A DNA stretch of 46,098 bases from contig JAMPUU010000029.1 in assembly GCA_030144965.1 (NCBI GenBank), positions 1 through 46,098 of the forward strand. Direction: 5' to 3'. The DNA comes from Nitrospira sp. BO4 (lineage in GTDB: Bacteria; Nitrospirota; Nitrospiria; Nitrospirales; Nitrospiraceae). Shown here in pieces: positions 26,771-34,598 of the stretch. Positions within the stretch are counted from its first letter, which is position 1, and each line of letters opens with the position of its first letter. The notes beneath the pieces were generated by a model. It had not been told where the DNA came from. It saw only the letters and a list, made by a program, of their open reading frames with translations, and did not search any database. A program made the translations under genes and the position numbers.

Positions 26771-27133
26771 CTAATTCCAAAACCGCCACCACGGCTTGCG
26801 GAACGGCGCAGCCTCAACGGATAAGGCCGGTATCTCGGCGGGGAGCTGCTGCATATCCTGGCTCCGAACTGGTAGCCCATCCTGAGTAAGCGGGATCAAA
26901 GCCACCACCCGCTGTTTGAACTGCTCTACCAACTCCGGCTCGAAGTTGAACTGTTCACCCAACTGCCGGCGAGCGGCGAACTCTACCAGTATGTCGGATG
27001 GGACCCACTGGTCGGACACCATCAATGACTTGGCTAGCTCCTCCTCACCATGTGGCTGAAAGTTACAGAGAGGGCAGGACGTCCATGCGCCAGCCTTCAT
27101 CCGTCCGCATTCAAGACAAACCGCCACAGTCAT
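26771..27133 (-). CDS. Zinc-ribbon hypothetical protein
   Basis: About 120 residues. An N-terminal zinc ribbon has two CxxC pairs (VCLECGRMK and SCPLCNFQP). A helical segment follows with LVEFAARRQLGEQFNFEP and VEQFKQRVVALI, and the protein ends in an aromatic RKPWWRFW. ATG 27133 has AGGAGAGG immediately upstream. The function is unknown; a structural or nucleic-acid-binding zinc site is all the sequence supports. Confidence 0.7.
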   Translation of the reverse strand: MTVAVCLECGRMKAGAWTSCPLCNFQPHGEEELAKSLMVSDQWVPSDILVEFAARRQLGEQFNFEPELVEQFKQRVVALIPLTQDGLPVRSQDMQQLPAEIPALSVEAAPFRKPWWRFWN

Positions 27134-27285
27134 CGACCTCTCCTCAACCCTGCAGGAACGCGAACAAACCTTCATATGTTATTGCTAGCAAGTTCGATGC
27201 TATGGCGTCAGAATCTTTCACAGCGAGCATCCCCAAATGAATTCGGCGGTGCTGGCTTGAGTTAGACCCTTACAGAGATTTTAAT

Positions 27286-27303
27286 TGAATCAGATTTGAT
27301 TCA
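27286..27303. promoter_or_regulatory. Perfect short inverted repeat, possible operator
   Basis: TGAATCA and TGATTCA separated by gatt, in an AT-rich stretch about 150 bases upstream of the zinc-ribbon gene (start 27133) and downstream of the gene ending at 27406. The half-sites resemble those in the palindromes at 6314-6346. Confidence 0.25.
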
Positions 27304-27405
27304 CTCTTGGATCGAAAAAGATACAGAATGGTAGGGGCTTCTGAGGCGAAAGTCAGCACATCGCTTTCAGGAGATGAGCGCCGCGTATTTGTTTTTGCCG
27401 CTCGA

Positions 27406-27870
27406 TCACTCGATTTTTTCCCAGAAGCGGCGCCGGTTTGGGATGTTCGGAAACACAAGCTGCCCCTCGTGGATCGTAAACGGCTGAGCGATGTGCTCTT
27501 GTCCTTCTAATAGCAGTTCAAGAATCTTCCCTTCGCTTCTCCACACACCAGGCGTCATCGGCGAGCGGCTGGAAGCCGTCACGATCCAGTTCTCCAACGT
27601 ACCGTCGGCATGTAAGACCAAATGTTCGTCCTTTGGCTGTTCGAACACGATGGTCGTCTTGCGCCAGTGCCCCACGAGGATGCGCGCGTTCTCAGACAGT
27701 GGAGTGCTCGACTGTGGGGCTTCAGGCGCAACCGGTGCCTGAACCATCAGAACCGGCGCCCCTTCCGAAATCGGTTCAACCTCTGCTGCTCGCGCAGAAA
27801 CAGCGTCTCCCGTGATCACCAATGCCGCCACGAACGACATGATGCATACCCGTTTGGTGTTTGACTTCAT
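27406..27870 (-). CDS. Hypothetical secreted protein
   Basis: 154 residues. A signal peptide (about 1-28, ending SARAA) is followed by a Pro/Ala-rich linker and a compact beta-rich domain: ILVGHWRKTTIVFEQP, LVLHADGTLENWIV, TPGVWRSEGKILELLLEG. The pattern G-x-W, then DGT and GxW-x-x-EG is typical of lipocalin-like stress proteins, but I do not recognise a specific family. It starts 21 bases after the SDR gene on the same strand, so probably one operon. Confidence 0.72.
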   Translation of the reverse strand: MKSNTKRVCIMSFVAALVITGDAVSARAAEVEPISEGAPVLMVQAPVAPEAPQSSTPLSENARILVGHWRKTTIVFEQPKDEHLVLHADGTLENWIVTASSRSPMTPGVWRSEGKILELLLEGQEHIAQPFTIHEGQLVFPNIPNRRRFWEKIE

Positions 27871-27891
27871 GACAGAACCTCCTGATCGACG

Positions 27892-28518
27892 TCAGTACGT
27901 AAGCGCCACGTACTTGCCAAGGCAAGTCGGGTGTTCCGCCTGCGCTACCATGAAGTGCGCCACATCAGATCGGGAAATAGCCCCGATCCGCATCCCTTCG
28001 ACCAGCTCATCCAGTACGCGATAACGGCCCGTCATTGTGCCGTTGGTTAACCGGCCCGGCCGCACAATTTCCCAGCGTGGATAGGCCTCGGCAATCAGCC
28101 GCTCCTGTTCGCTCTTGTCCGCATAGACTGTCTTGAGCAACAGTGTGAACAGGATCCTCATCGGGAGAGCGTTGTAGCTCCAGCTATCGCCTGCACCGAA
28201 CCCGGTGAGCACGAGAAGCGTTGCGGAAGAACCGGTCTCCTGTAATGCCTGAAGTAAGAGGCGCGCCGAGTCGGAGAACATCGTTGTGGGGAAAGGACTT
28301 TTTGTGCCGAGTGTCACGTGGATAACCTCGGCTCCCGCCACTACCGCCCTGACGTCATTGAGGTTCGTCGCACTGCCCTGCACCCTTCTTAGATTGGGGT
28401 GATCTGGGAGTGGAACGACCCGCCGCGACAAGGTGCTCGCTTCATGACCCTTCTGAAGGGCGAGACGCGTGACCTCAAGCCCGATACCGGCCGAGGCACC
28501 GATAATGGCGATCTTCAT
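27892..28518 (-). CDS. NAD(P)-binding SDR/NmrA-like protein
   Basis: 208 residues. A Rossmann start with IIGASAGIGLEVTRLALQKG (the GxSxGIG nucleotide loop) is followed by GSATNLNDVRAVV, VIHVTLGT, and LLVLTGFGAGDS in the usual catalytic strand. The Tyr-x-x-x-Lys pair of classical SDRs is replaced by an ADKSEQERLI region with WEIVRPGRLTNG after it. That is the atypical SDR5/NmrA pattern (NAD(P)-dependent epimerase-like or redox sensor). Substrate unknown. Expressed with the secreted protein at 27406-27870. Confidence 0.85.
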   Translation of the reverse strand: MKIAIIGASAGIGLEVTRLALQKGHEASTLSRRVVPLPDHPNLRRVQGSATNLNDVRAVVAGAEVIHVTLGTKSPFPTTMFSDSARLLLQALQETGSSATLLVLTGFGAGDSWSYNALPMRILFTLLLKTVYADKSEQERLIAEAYPRWEIVRPGRLTNGTMTGRYRVLDELVEGMRIGAISRSDVAHFMVAQAEHPTCLGKYVALTY

Positions 28519-28581
28519 GTGCCTATTCCCTTAGCTCTTGATCTCCACGAAGGAAGGACAGCTGGGCACATTCTACGTTTT

Positions 28582-28604
28582 CGAGAGAGGCAGGTCTATG
28601 GCAA
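28582..28604 (+). repeat. Direct repeat, left copy
   Basis: A 23-base sequence beginning cgagagaggcaggtc and ending tatggcaa recurs exactly at 30331-30353, and the match resumes (gtgg) after one different base. The pair brackets the lipoprotein gene and the brnT stub. Confidence 0.7.
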
Positions 28605-28683
28605 CGTGGGCACTCTATTCACGATGCAGAAGTTTGGCCGGAGCCTCATGAACAATACTGAGTCACTCCTCTAGAATGGTTTC

Positions 28684-28737
28684 ATGCAGTTCCAGTGGGA
28701 CCGAGAGAAGGCTTTGCGTAACACAACGCAGCATCGA
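28684..28737 (+). pseudogene. 5' stub of a BrnT-type toxin gene
   Basis: From ATG 28684 the first 18 codons read MQFQWDREKALRNTTQHR. This matches the start of BrnT (RelE-like ribonuclease toxin, type II toxin-antitoxin), typically M-x-F-x-WD-x-x-K-x-x-x-N-x-x-KH. The match stops at the His, and the frame then runs through unrelated sequence to a stop near 28829. No brnA antitoxin is visible. This is a truncated relic. Confidence 0.5.
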
Positions 28738-28760
28738 CCATCCCGACGGACTGAAAGGCG

Positions 28761-30071
28761 CTACCGTGGCGCACCCGGTTTCGCTGTCACACCGCTCGTC
28801 GGCTTTAGTCCAAGGATCGTCACTTTGTGACGGCGGTTGTGTCCGGGATCATTATCCTTGTCATGCAGGACTGAAGAAAGCGTATAACTCAATCTTCCCG
28901 TAGAGACGGCAGGGTCCTTCACATATTCCCATCTATCTATCCAAATCCCGATCTCCTTAACATTTTCATCATTACATGGGTAACGCAACTCCCAACCCGT
29001 CAGCATCGGTATGGCGTAATCGAATGGGACATTCTCAATGACAAAGTCTTCGGCCTGCACACCATGAAAGTCGCCCTGAGGAATGCAGGCATCTCCGCTA
29101 GGACTCTGAAGCGGCAGAATCGAAAAAGGAGGTTGCCGTGCTCCAACATCACTCCCACCTACGGCAGAGACCATTTCGCCGAATAGATATTCCCTTCTCA
29201 GACTATTGTCCTTGAGAATGCCATAGGTGTTCCAACTTACAAAACGCGCGTCCAAGGTGCTGGCGGGAGTCGGCAACGGAGCGGGAATCTCGTCAAATGC
29301 CTTTTTATATTTCTTGCCGTACTCAGCAAAGGCTTCACTGTGATCCAAACTGTATGCCAGTTGCAGCAACTTGTGGTCGTTGGTCCAACTGAATCCAAAC
29401 CCGCGTGGGAGAATGGCAACGGGCCCGTTTGGAGGAAAGTCGGGGTTCTGGAGAAACGAACTAAACGAGGAAAGAGCCGTGTAGGTTTCTCTGTTATCGG
29501 CGAAATAGAAGTTGTCCGAGGCGCCGGTCCCCGGCTGACAGAAATTGTCGGTGTCGTCGTGGTTCACGAGCACATTAAGCGCCGTGTCGTTCCAGGCAAT
29601 GACGGTATAGTGGTAGGTCCACGCGTACGCTTCAGCGGCATCATTGTCGCTGAGGATACCCATTGCATTCCATGTCAGCTTCTTGCCCTCAAGTCTGACC
29701 CTACCGACTAACGTTGCAAGCCCGACGACATGCTGGTCGTCAGGACCACGGTAACTCAAGTTCCAACCGTTTAGAAAAACGGTGGCCTTATTTGCATAGT
29801 CGGGAATATCGATACTGTGCTCGACCCTGATGAACGCTCCGTGATCGAGTGTCGCAGTGCCGGTCCCATTCATCACTTTGATAATCCCCAGATTTTCAAG
29901 TCCGACGGACGGAAATGTCTGAACCGAAGGAGTCAGCGGAAGCTCATCGAATGTTTTACAAAACTCAAGTACATTTCGGCCTGTATATGTACACGATGTT
30001 GAAATTGTCGCTATGAAAACAATACCAGTGATCCAAAAGCTCCGACTAAATGATGAATTATTTGTGTCCAT
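28761..30071 (-). CDS. Putative lipoprotein with duplicated beta domain
   Basis: About 436 residues. N-terminal hydrophobic run ending ISTSC, a plausible lipobox. Two stretches repeat one pattern: LNGWNLSYRGPDDQHVVGLA ... WNAMGILSDND ... YHYTVIAWN, and near the C terminus LTGWELRYPCNDENVKEIG ... LSSVLHDKDND ... HKVTILGLK. This is an internal duplication of a ~70-residue beta domain. I recognise no family. Base composition looks AT-richer than the neighbours. Flanked by direct repeats and by pieces of brnT and a VOC gene, so probably acquired. ATG 30071 and GTG 30083 are both possible starts. Confidence 0.65.
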   Translation of the reverse strand: MDTNNSSFSRSFWITGIVFIATISTSCTYTGRNVLEFCKTFDELPLTPSVQTFPSVGLENLGIIKVMNGTGTATLDHGAFIRVEHSIDIPDYANKATVFLNGWNLSYRGPDDQHVVGLATLVGRVRLEGKKLTWNAMGILSDNDAAEAYAWTYHYTVIAWNDTALNVLVNHDDTDNFCQPGTGASDNFYFADNRETYTALSSFSSFLQNPDFPPNGPVAILPRGFGFSWTNDHKLLQLAYSLDHSEAFAEYGKKYKKAFDEIPAPLPTPASTLDARFVSWNTYGILKDNSLRREYLFGEMVSAVGGSDVGARQPPFSILPLQSPSGDACIPQGDFHGVQAEDFVIENVPFDYAIPMLTGWELRYPCNDENVKEIGIWIDRWEYVKDPAVSTGRLSYTLSSVLHDKDNDPGHNRRHKVTILGLKPTSGVTAKPGAPR

Positions 30072-30330
30072 CACACTTACCACTCACTGCACGGCCGTTG
30101 CAGCCATGACACGAAGCGCCCCGCGGCGATATGTACTCAGCGATCCGGCATTTCGATGCTGACATGCAATCGCACTCCTCACAACTAGGGCACCTACTGG
30201 TTCTCAGCGACAACCTTACTAGAATGTACTTACTTCATCATGGGCGCTTAGTTTCGCTTCGCCTTAATCTGTTGACCGATCGCGATCTGTGAGCGTAGTT
30301 CAATGTGCTGTTCGAACGGCCATCGTTCAC

Positions 30331-30353
30331 CGAGAGAGGCAGGTCTATGGCAA
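30331..30353 (+). repeat. Direct repeat, right copy
   Basis: Exact 23-base copy of 28582-28604, same orientation, 1749 bases apart (start to start). The 259 bases to its left (30072-30330) hold no recognisable gene. Confidence 0.7.
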
Positions 30354-30369
30354 GGTGGAGAGCGAGTAG

Positions 30370-30510
30370 TCAGCGCCAGCTGTCGTCTGCGAGCGCCTGT
30401 CCGATATTGAGTTCGTTACCGTTTGGATCTGCGATTCGAAAATCTTGCATCCCGTAGGAGCGATCGCCGATCGGAACAACGATCTTGGCCCCAGCCTGCT
30501 GGATTACTTG
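30370..30510 (-). pseudogene. 3' remnant of a VOC/glyoxalase-family gene
   Basis: Read on the minus strand, codons ending at the stop 30370-30372 give VIQQAGAKIVVPIGDRSYGM, then QDFRIADPNGNELNIGQAL and a short tail. This is the C-terminal half of a vicinal-oxygen-chelate domain (AGA-x-I...P-x-x-D-x-x-YG-x-x-DF...DP-GN), including the metal-ligand Glu in NGNELN. No N-terminal half exists upstream; the alpha/beta hydrolase stop codon overlaps the first matching codons. So a VOC gene was cut and its 3' end left behind. Confidence 0.6.
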
Positions 30511-31448
30511 CCGGCAAGGGTCAAGATGAATTTCCTGACTTCCATTTGAATAGCCGGCTGCTCGACCGCAAGCAGAAGATGGCCTCCCCGATCGAAGGCA
30601 ACCAAGCGGGCCCCGGGGATATTGGCCAGCGCGTACTCTGCGTTTCGAAAGAGCTGAAGACTGTCGTCCTTTGCGTGCAAGATGAGTGTCGGAGCGCGGA
30701 TGGCGTGCACCCGCGCATTCGGCATCGCTGCCTTGTTGTCAAACACAACCCCAGCATATCGTGGAGTGACCGGTGCCATGCAATCGATTACCTGATTGAC
30801 CAAGGTGCGCTGGTCGGTTGAGAAATTCGCGATCACGCTCTCACTGGCACCCATCAAGCGCATCAGGCGCTTGCGCAGAAACTTCCTGACAAGCCAGTAG
30901 AGTACATCGAACTTGAAAATCATCGTCAGCGCCTCCCCCTTTTGACTTGCCTCGACCTGTCCCGCATCCAACGAAGACGCAACCCCGCAGGACAGTAGCG
31001 TAAGCGAGGAGACCCGCTCAGGGTACAGTTCCGCGAACAGCAGCGCCGACGGACCACCGTGCGAGAGTGCCAGAACGGCAACCTTATGCAGGCCAAGACT
31101 ATCGAGAAGGTGGGCATAGGCCTCAGCTTGGTCGTCAAACGTCGCGCCTTGATGGAATGTCGAGCGCAGGTATCCAAAGCGAGACGGCGCTATCCATTCG
31201 AAGTGTTCGTCTAGGAGGGCCTTTGCGATGAGCTCACCTTGGTCGTACCCTCCTCCGCTTCCGTGGATAACCAGGACAGGAACCCCGTTGCCTTCGCGCT
31301 TGAATTCAATATTTCCCGGCGGCGACGGTAAGATCCTGCTGTTGCCGGCGATCCGTGCGTACGCGCGTCTAGTATCAACGCCGAACCACAGCACGATGCC
31401 GACACCGATAACCAACGTACAGAAGAAAAGCCAGAACAAGGAGGACAT
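30504..31448 (-). CDS. Alpha/beta-hydrolase with N-terminal membrane anchor
   Basis: 314 residues. An N-terminal span (about 3-23) anchors it, and the alpha/beta-hydrolase fold follows: VPVLVIHGSGGGYDQG (oxyanion loop), nucleophile elbow LALSHGGPS (Ser in A-x-S-x-G), acid in LILHAKDDS and catalytic His in RGGHLL. The elbow has Ala rather than Gly before the Ser. The substrate is unknown; peroxidases, esterases and C-C hydrolases share this plan. Its 3' end abuts a VOC gene remnant, so the locus was rearranged here. Confidence 0.87.
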   Translation of the reverse strand: MSSLFWLFFCTLVIGVGIVLWFGVDTRRAYARIAGNSRILPSPPGNIEFKREGNGVPVLVIHGSGGGYDQGELIAKALLDEHFEWIAPSRFGYLRSTFHQGATFDDQAEAYAHLLDSLGLHKVAVLALSHGGPSALLFAELYPERVSSLTLLSCGVASSLDAGQVEASQKGEALTMIFKFDVLYWLVRKFLRKRLMRLMGASESVIANFSTDQRTLVNQVIDCMAPVTPRYAGVVFDNKAAMPNARVHAIRAPTLILHAKDDSLQLFRNAEYALANIPGARLVAFDRGGHLLLAVEQPAIQMEVRKFILTLAGK

Positions 31449-31784
31449 GGTAGATGTGTATAGCTAGTACCTGGCTTGTGCAGCCCAAGATCGGCTGAGT
31501 GAGCCGTTAATGAGTCAGGGTCTATTCTTTTTTTTCGCGAACGGTATGATCTTGAGTTTGGCTGAGAGCCAGATTCTTCTCAATGATGGCCTATCACCGT
31601 GGTAGATCCATCTTCCTAGTGCTAGGAGTGAGTACGCCGCCTGGGATCATCAGAATTCCGATCCACTCTCGAGCCGAAGGGCCTTCATCAAGTGCTCGGA
31701 AGTAATGACTAAGTGGCTCACGTCGCCGTTGCACGTTACTCCGTGTCGATAGCGCGCACAGTCGTGTGCAGGAAAACAGATGCC
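31449..31784. other. Intergenic region, no gene seen
   Basis: Both flanking genes are on the minus strand. A run of eight T (31528-31535) lies on the + strand, but the nearest stem (CGGCT/AGCCG near 31490) is too far away for a terminator. I see no coding signal. Confidence 0.4.
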
Positions 31785-32753
31785 CTAGAATCGATCAAAG
31801 GTCATCACCTTGCGGTCGATGCGGTATTTAATCCTCGCCTGACATCCGGCGATCACGGTCGTCTGGTCAAACGGCCCTGATGCCTTCTCATCCAAGACAA
31901 AGTTAAACACCTGTTTCTTCGGTCCCGGCACTAACGGAGTTGATGAACGACGTAACGGGTTGAAGCCCAAATCAGGGATGAGATCACGCTCAACAAATTG
32001 CATGCTTGGCTCAACGAGAGTCGACTGCGCGCTGACTCCCCGGTGGCCCCACGAGAACTGCCTGATCACCTTTTCCCCGTGTTTGGCGACGACAAATTTG
32101 GCCTCTCTCCTCCGTCCGTCAGGCGAGTCCCAGCGCAAGGTGATGTCATTTTTCCCATGGAGATCACAAGCGGAAAGCATAGCGAATCTCAACTGACTGA
32201 GCGAGACGTCGTAGAGCGGGATGATCGTGAGATCTTTACCGGATGAGAAAGATTGCCCATTCGGAACCAGCTCGCGCACCGTGATATCGAGATGCATGGA
32301 TCGAGGCTTACCGTCCCCTTCGGCCTCATGATACAGAAGGGTCAGACCGGTGGCGGGATTATAGGTCTTCGTCTGGCGCTGGGTTTGGGCAGGAGAGATA
32401 TATGCGACGCTGATCTCGACGGGGACCGTCACCGGAAGGTTCGGGGCGATGCGGAGGTTCACGGAGACGCTCTTCGACGTCACCTGGATCGCGTTTCGGA
32501 CAGTGGCGAGACTCGCTGTCGGCGCGGTCACATGTACGGTGGCGTTGGGTTCAACAAGCCCCGGCAGGCCCCCTCGTCCCTGATTGTCGACACCTTCTGC
32601 CGTCGGACCTATCTCTTCATGGCTCGTGTCAGCAGTGGCCGGCGGTGCCGGTTCTTCCGCGAAGGCCATCGAGAGGCTGCACAGAAATGTGGTGCAGCAC
32701 AACCACGCCGCGCCAACCAGCATCCCATGCCGACAGCGAACGATGTCGATCAT
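31785..32753 (-). CDS. Hypothetical secreted protein
   Basis: 322 residues with a signal peptide (about 1-32, ending SMAFAEE). A low-complexity Pro/Thr/Glu linker precedes a beta-rich body containing VNLRIAPNLPVTVPVEISVAY and ITLRWDSPDGRRREAKFVV. One Cys pair (SACDLHG, AGCQARI) could form a disulfide. No known domain recognised. It may be an envelope structural or adhesin-like protein; that is a guess from the beta-rich pattern. Confidence 0.7.
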   Translation of the reverse strand: MIDIVRCRHGMLVGAAWLCCTTFLCSLSMAFAEEPAPPATADTSHEEIGPTAEGVDNQGRGGLPGLVEPNATVHVTAPTASLATVRNAIQVTSKSVSVNLRIAPNLPVTVPVEISVAYISPAQTQRQTKTYNPATGLTLLYHEAEGDGKPRSMHLDITVRELVPNGQSFSSGKDLTIIPLYDVSLSQLRFAMLSACDLHGKNDITLRWDSPDGRRREAKFVVAKHGEKVIRQFSWGHRGVSAQSTLVEPSMQFVERDLIPDLGFNPLRRSSTPLVPGPKKQVFNFVLDEKASGPFDQTTVIAGCQARIKYRIDRKVMTFDRF

Positions 32754-32971
32754 TGAGGACTCCCCGGTTGATATTTCCGTCCCTCAAGTTACCCTCGTCT
32801 CTCGTTGTAAGCCGGAGGCTCACTTTCTAGGATCCTGTTGGTCTCGGCAAGAGACTATACACGCCCACGCGCGCGCACATTCTCGGCCGGTTCGCGGCCG
32901 TCGTCAAGCGCCGCCGAGGTGACTGCCAGTCCATATTGGTTTCGTTTGGCCGGCTTTGATTTCCGCATTCG

Positions 32972-33745
32972 TCATTTTCCATATCCCGCCCGAACAATTA
33001 ATTCTTTCAGTCCATTCAAATCCAGTGCTCCAGGCACCAGTTCGGTTCCCACGATGAAGCCGGGGGTGCCCGAGATGCCGAGCTCGTTAGCGAGCGCTCG
33101 ATTCTTCTCGATGACAGCCTGCCACTTTGGGTCGGCCATGTCAGCCTCCAGACGTTTGGCGTCGAGACCAACGCGAATGGCAATCTTCAAGATCGCTTCC
33201 TTGGTCATATCGGCATGAGACGCAAGCAACGCTTCATGGAATGCCTGGTGCTTGCCTTGCGCCTGAGACGCGAGCGCGGCCTTGGCCGCAAGCTCCGACG
33301 GCTCACCCAATATTGGGAAGTCCTTATAAACCACCCGCACACGGCGATCTTCCTTCTGAAGTTCCGTAACAGCCGAAGCCGCTTTCTTGCAGTAGCCGCA
33401 GCGGTAGTCGTAAAACTCCACCACGGTAATCTCGCCTTTCGCATTTCCACTGACCGGTGATGTCGGATCGTGCAGCAGCTCCTTTTGTTTCGCCGCGACA
33501 GCTGTTTTTTGACGCTCTTGCAGTTCAGCCTGCCGCTTGGCTTCCATGGCTTGCAGCGATTGGACGATCACTTCCGGGTGGGTGCGAATGTAGCGTTCGA
33601 TCGCGGCATCGGTGATGTCTTGAGAGGGAGTTGAAGCGGTCTTACTTTCATGGGCCGTGGTTGCACAGCCTGATATGAATAGAGATAGGATTGCAACGAC
33701 GCTCAGCGTCGACTGGAACCGGCTCCAGATACAGGTACTGTTCAT
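32972..33745 (-). CDS. DsbA-family thiol oxidoreductase lipoprotein
   Basis: About 257 residues. Lipobox LFISGC near residue 24, a helical linker rich in Glu/Lys/Gln (about 45-90), then a thioredoxin-fold domain with active site YDYRCGYCKKA (CGYC) and a cis-Pro loop GISGTPGFIVG. The inserted helical domain and order match bacterial Com1/DsbA-like proteins, which oxidise or isomerise disulfides in the periplasm. ATG 33745 has GGAG eight bases upstream; the longer frame lacks a signal at its N terminus. Confidence 0.9.
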   Translation of the reverse strand: MNSTCIWSRFQSTLSVVAILSLFISGCATTAHESKTASTPSQDITDAAIERYIRTHPEVIVQSLQAMEAKRQAELQERQKTAVAAKQKELLHDPTSPVSGNAKGEITVVEFYDYRCGYCKKAASAVTELQKEDRRVRVVYKDFPILGEPSELAAKAALASQAQGKHQAFHEALLASHADMTKEAILKIAIRVGLDAKRLEADMADPKWQAVIEKNRALANELGISGTPGFIVGTELVPGALDLNGLKELIVRAGYGK

Positions 33746-33845
33746 TGCTGAATCTCCACTATGGTTAGAAAATTGAGAACCGGCAGTATGGGACACTGCA
33801 CAGATGAGTCGCACCAAATCCGTGGGTCAGTTTCGCTTCTCTCCG

Positions 33846-34598
33846 CTATCTCCACCCCTCCCCACTCGTGCCGCCGCCAAAGCCGCCCCAGTTCCCTCCG
33901 AATCCGCCTTGACCCGTTCCCCAATATTCACCATTTTGAATGCGCCTGTAGGGGTGCCGCAGATCCGGCCGGCTGATCCACCAGAAAAATGAAATGATCG
34001 CAATGGTGGTGCCGAGCGTAATCCAAACCCCAAGGCCTCGAAACCGAGTCCTTGTTGGGGCATCGAACCTCACCTCTTGCGCAGGTGTGGCCAGCGCAAC
34101 AGCTGATCGGTACAGACCTTCACCAAAATGCCCGCGCTCAATCGCAGGTTGAAGATAGATTCGGCTGACCTCACTCCTGACAGTTGGTGTGATCACCGGA
34201 AACATTTTTCGCCCTAAGGCCATCGCCGCCTGTCGTTCCTGCACGGCGACCAGCACCATCACCCCATGTTCCTGCTGCGTGGAGCCGATTTGCCATTTTT
34301 CATACAGCGCGTCCGCGTATTCCTTGGCCGATGGATACGGTTTAATCGTGGGCACCGTCACGATGACCATTTCCACGCCGCTTTTCTTTTCAAGGTCTAT
34401 GCAGACGGACCTAATGCGTTCCTTCCATTCTGCCTCCACCACTTGCGCATGATCGCTGACATATCCGATGGGACTGGGAAGAGGCACACGCTCTTTGGGC
34501 CGATCGTACAATGACGCGTGAGCGGCTGCCGCCCACAGCACGACGATCCAACTCAGCACAGTCACACTGGCAAGTCGTCGGCCGGATCGAAGCATCAT
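33846..34598 (-). CDS. TPM-domain (YgcG-like) membrane protein
   Basis: About 250 residues. Signal peptide (about 8-28), then a TPM domain: PIGYVSDHAQVVEAEWKERI, SGVEMVIVTVPTIKPYPSAK, EHGVMVLVAVQERQAAMALG. A transmembrane span (VWITLGTTIAIISFFWWI) and a Gly/Trp-rich tail FGGNWGGFGGGTSGEGW follow. TPM proteins act in thylakoid repair in plants and have an undefined envelope role in bacteria. The ATG at 34598 overlaps the stop of the upstream gene (ATGA), indicating coupling. Confidence 0.87.
   Translation of the reverse strand: MMLRSGRRLASVTVLSWIVVLWAAAAHASLYDRPKERVPLPSPIGYVSDHAQVVEAEWKERIRSVCIDLEKKSGVEMVIVTVPTIKPYPSAKEYADALYEKWQIGSTQQEHGVMVLVAVQERQAAMALGRKMFPVITPTVRSEVSRIYLQPAIERGHFGEGLYRSAVALATPAQEVRFDAPTRTRFRGLGVWITLGTTIAIISFFWWISRPDLRHPYRRIQNGEYWGTGQGGFGGNWGGFGGGTSGEGWR

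Noticed and set aside
31528..31535. T-run suggesting a terminator
   Set aside because: The nearest stem is about 20 bases away and no plus-strand gene ends there.
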